Shown: positions 6,632 through 8,487 of the stretch, piece after piece
How positions within the stretch are numbered: position 1 is the first letter of the stretch
How the letters are laid out: every line of letters starts with the position of its first letter
From: JAQVWU01 sp964628455
GTDB lineage: Bacteria; Bacillota; Clostridia; Oscillospirales; CAG-272
Reading direction: 5' to 3'
Length of the DNA: 8,487 nucleotides
Assembly (NCBI GenBank): GCA_964628455.1
Contig: CAZVPD010000157.1
Span: 1 to 8,487, forward strand
Notes under the pieces: generated by a model
What the model saw: the letters and a program-made list of their open reading frames with translations, nothing else
The model's database searches: none
What the model was told of the DNA's origin: nothing
Program-made: the position numbers and the translations under genes

Positions 6632-8426
6632 TCTCGGCACCTCCCGTATATTTTTCTGACTGCATACGATACATTTCCGCATACTTGCCATTTTTGTTCA
6701 TCAGTTCGGTGTGTGTGCCGGATTCAATGACAGTCCCATTGTCTAATAAAACAATTTCATCGACCATCATAATACTGGAAAGCCTGTGCGAAATGAGTAT
6801 TCCGCCCTTATCTTTGCACAACCGTTTGAAGGATGAAAAAATATAATCCTCTGCCTCCGGGTCAAGTGCTGAGGAAGGTTCATCAAGGATGATAAATTGT
6901 GACTTCCGGAAAAAGGCTCGTGAAAGTGCTACCTTCTGCCACTGACCGCCGGACAACTCCGCACCCTTTTCATTGAACTGTCTTGTCATATCCGTTTCAA
7001 GACCGTTTTCAAGCTCATCAATGATTTTATCTGTTCCAGATGCCACAGCCGCAGATACAACAGATTCGGTATCATCTTTTCTATCAATATCTGATATGGC
7101 GATATTCTCACGGAGCGTCAATGAATAGTGAATGACATCCTGAAAACACACGCCGAATATATTATGTACTTCATTAAGCGGATAGTATCGAATACTCCTC
7201 CCATTAATCAGAATTTCGCCCGATTCCGGTTCGTAAAAGCGCAACAACAGCTTAATGATTGTTGTTTTTCCGGCTCCGTTCACACCGATGAGAGCAATCT
7301 TCTTTCCGCTTGCAATTTTGAAGTTTAGATTTTTCAGTGTATAATCATCATTACCCGGATATTTGAAACACACATTGCTAAATTCAATTGCAGGATACTG
7401 TGGGACAGACTCTTTACCATCGTCTTTTATTATATTTTCATATTTTAAAAAATCCGTATACAGAACAATATGTGGAACAATTATTTTGATTTGACAAGCA
7501 ATATCTTCGATAAGGAAGCCGAAATTGTTTCCTATGGTTTGTGCTAAACCAACATAGAGAGCAAGTGTACCGATTGCCATACCGCCAAGCAAAACCGAGC
7601 GAACTGACAGAAGTATAATTATGACAATTCCGACATATGTCAGAAGTGATGCAAGAAAAGACGCGATTGAACCTTTTATAAAGAGCTTTGCGCGCTTATT
7701 TCGGATTTTGTCCCACAGTTCATTGTATTTTTGCTTGAAATATCCTGTATTGTTATAAAGGCGTAAATCTTTAGCAGCATAACTGCTGGTCAGAAGCGAT
7801 TTATAATAATTTTTCCTGCGAGTTTCTGGAATGTTGTCAATAGACCACTGATCAACTTTTGCTTTATGCTTATAGGAGATGATCGCACCCGGAATATAGG
7901 TTGCCATGTAAATTATTCCGAAAATCCAGCCATAAGATAGAAACATTACTAAGCCTGAAATAAAAGCCACGCCTTTTATGATTGACTCAATCATAAAAGG
8001 CATATTATCTGTAATATAACCTTCGCTTGTTCGCGCGGCCATTAGCATATTTGAATTATCCGGATTATCAAAGAATGCTTTATCGATATTTGCCATCTTT
8101 TTCATAATAGCTATATCAAGGCTATAAGAAGATTCTCTTTTTATTTTATCGTAAATAACATAATTTGCCTGAGTTAAAACAGATGACAAGACTTGAAGAA
8201 CAAGATATATTCCAAGGTAAATCCACACAATACTGCCTGTTGTTTTTGATTGGTAAATCACGGCTAGTTCATCCAACATCAACTTCCACAGCCATACGCC
8301 GACAAGCGGAATTGCGTATTGCATGCCTGTAAACATCCAATATACAATTCCGCGCAATGAATCGACTTGGAACATCAGCTTTGTTAAAAAATATTCTGCT
8401 TGTATCAATTGTTTGAATTTTTCCAC
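6624..8426 (-). CDS. ABC exporter half-transporter, first subunit of a pair (membrane domain fused to ATPase)
   Basis: This 600-residue protein couples ATP hydrolysis to export across the cytoplasmic membrane; the substrate is unknown. Hydrophobic stretches near residues 27-50, 66-92, 146-185 and 250-297 fit a six-helix exporter membrane domain. The ATPase domain follows from about 345: Walker A GVNGAGKTT (381-389), Q-loop Gln429, signature LSGGQ (491-495), Walker B FIILDE with catalytic Glu516, and His547 in the H-loop. All key residues are present. The LSGGQWQK/DEPSSALDP wording resembles lantibiotic-type (NisT-like) and MsbA-like exporters. There is no N-terminal C39 peptidase domain. The start is GTG, chosen because AGGA lies about 8 bases upstream and the protein starts at a normal family length. 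Its stop overlaps the next ABC gene by 8 bases, so translation is probably coupled. Only about 60 bases lie upstream, so an earlier operon gene cannot be excluded. Confidence 0.95.
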   Translation of the reverse strand: MEKFKQLIQAEYFLTKLMFQVDSLRGIVYWMFTGMQYAIPLVGVWLWKLMLDELAVIYQSKTTGSIVWIYLGIYLVLQVLSSVLTQANYVIYDKIKRESSYSLDIAIMKKMANIDKAFFDNPDNSNMLMAARTSEGYITDNMPFMIESIIKGVAFISGLVMFLSYGWIFGIIYMATYIPGAIISYKHKAKVDQWSIDNIPETRRKNYYKSLLTSSYAAKDLRLYNNTGYFKQKYNELWDKIRNKRAKLFIKGSIASFLASLLTYVGIVIIILLSVRSVLLGGMAIGTLALYVGLAQTIGNNFGFLIEDIACQIKIIVPHIVLYTDFLKYENIIKDDGKESVPQYPAIEFSNVCFKYPGNDDYTLKNLNFKIASGKKIALIGVNGAGKTTIIKLLLRFYEPESGEILINGRSIRYYPLNEVHNIFGVCFQDVIHYSLTLRENIAISDIDRKDDTESVVSAAVASGTDKIIDELENGLETDMTRQFNEKGAELSGGQWQKVALSRAFFRKSQFIILDEPSSALDPEAEDYIFSSFKRLCKDKGGILISHRLSSIMMVDEIVLLDNGTVIESGTHTELMNKNGKYAEMYRMQSEKYTGGAENE

Positions 8427-8487
8427 GTTATATTCCTCGTATAATATAAAAGTAGTAGTTTTTAGCGTTCCTCTCCAAGAACGAAGT

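Noticed and set aside
6632..6691. A 20-residue N-terminal extension of the second ABC subunit (MASMRKCIVCSQKNIREVPR).
   Set aside because: It overlaps the end of the first ABC gene by 68 bases, has no SD, and spoils the match with the partner; the ATG at 6631 has GGGAGG.

Overview
The window reads as a stretch of a low-GC Gram-positive (Bacillota) chromosome or integrated element, most likely from a gut Clostridia lineage such as Ruminococcus. The evidence is AT-rich coding sequence, strong purine-rich Shine-Dalgarno (SD) sites before most genes, and a small sigma-70 region-4-like protein of the kind typical of clostridial integrative conjugative elements (ICEs). The genus is an inference. 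All confident genes lie on the minus strand, so the transcription order runs from high to low coordinates.

Layout in transcription order. (1) 8426-6624 and 6631-4847 encode two half-size ABC exporters whose reading frames overlap by 8 bases. Both have complete ATPase motifs, and the pair is probably a heterodimeric exporter. (2) After a 216-bp gap, 4630-2369 encodes a 753-residue protein without a signal peptide. Its N-terminal region resembles the BtrH/C39-peptidase-like proteins found near peptide natural-product genes. Its C-terminal half looks like successive beta-sandwich (carbohydrate-binding-like) domains. (3) 1871-2368 holds no convincing gene. It contains a GC-richer, hairpin-rich segment, a clear minus-strand terminator, and the leader of the next gene. 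(4) 1870-1448 encodes the sigma-like regulator, preceded by a perfect 11-bp inverted repeat that overlaps its ribosome binding site. (5) 903-1447 is a GC-richer remnant-like region with one possible small ORF and several hairpins. (6) 902-9 encodes a small secreted RCC1-like beta-propeller protein.

How the parts may work together: the exporter pair and the 753-residue protein look like one functional module, probably for moving and processing or sensing a peptide or glycoconjugate. No precursor peptide is convincingly visible inside the window. The sigma-like gene and the GC-rich noncoding segments look like the regulatory end of a mobile element, so the exporter module may be its cargo. No integrase, excisionase, relaxase or attachment site is visible here, so the mobile-element reading stays an inference.
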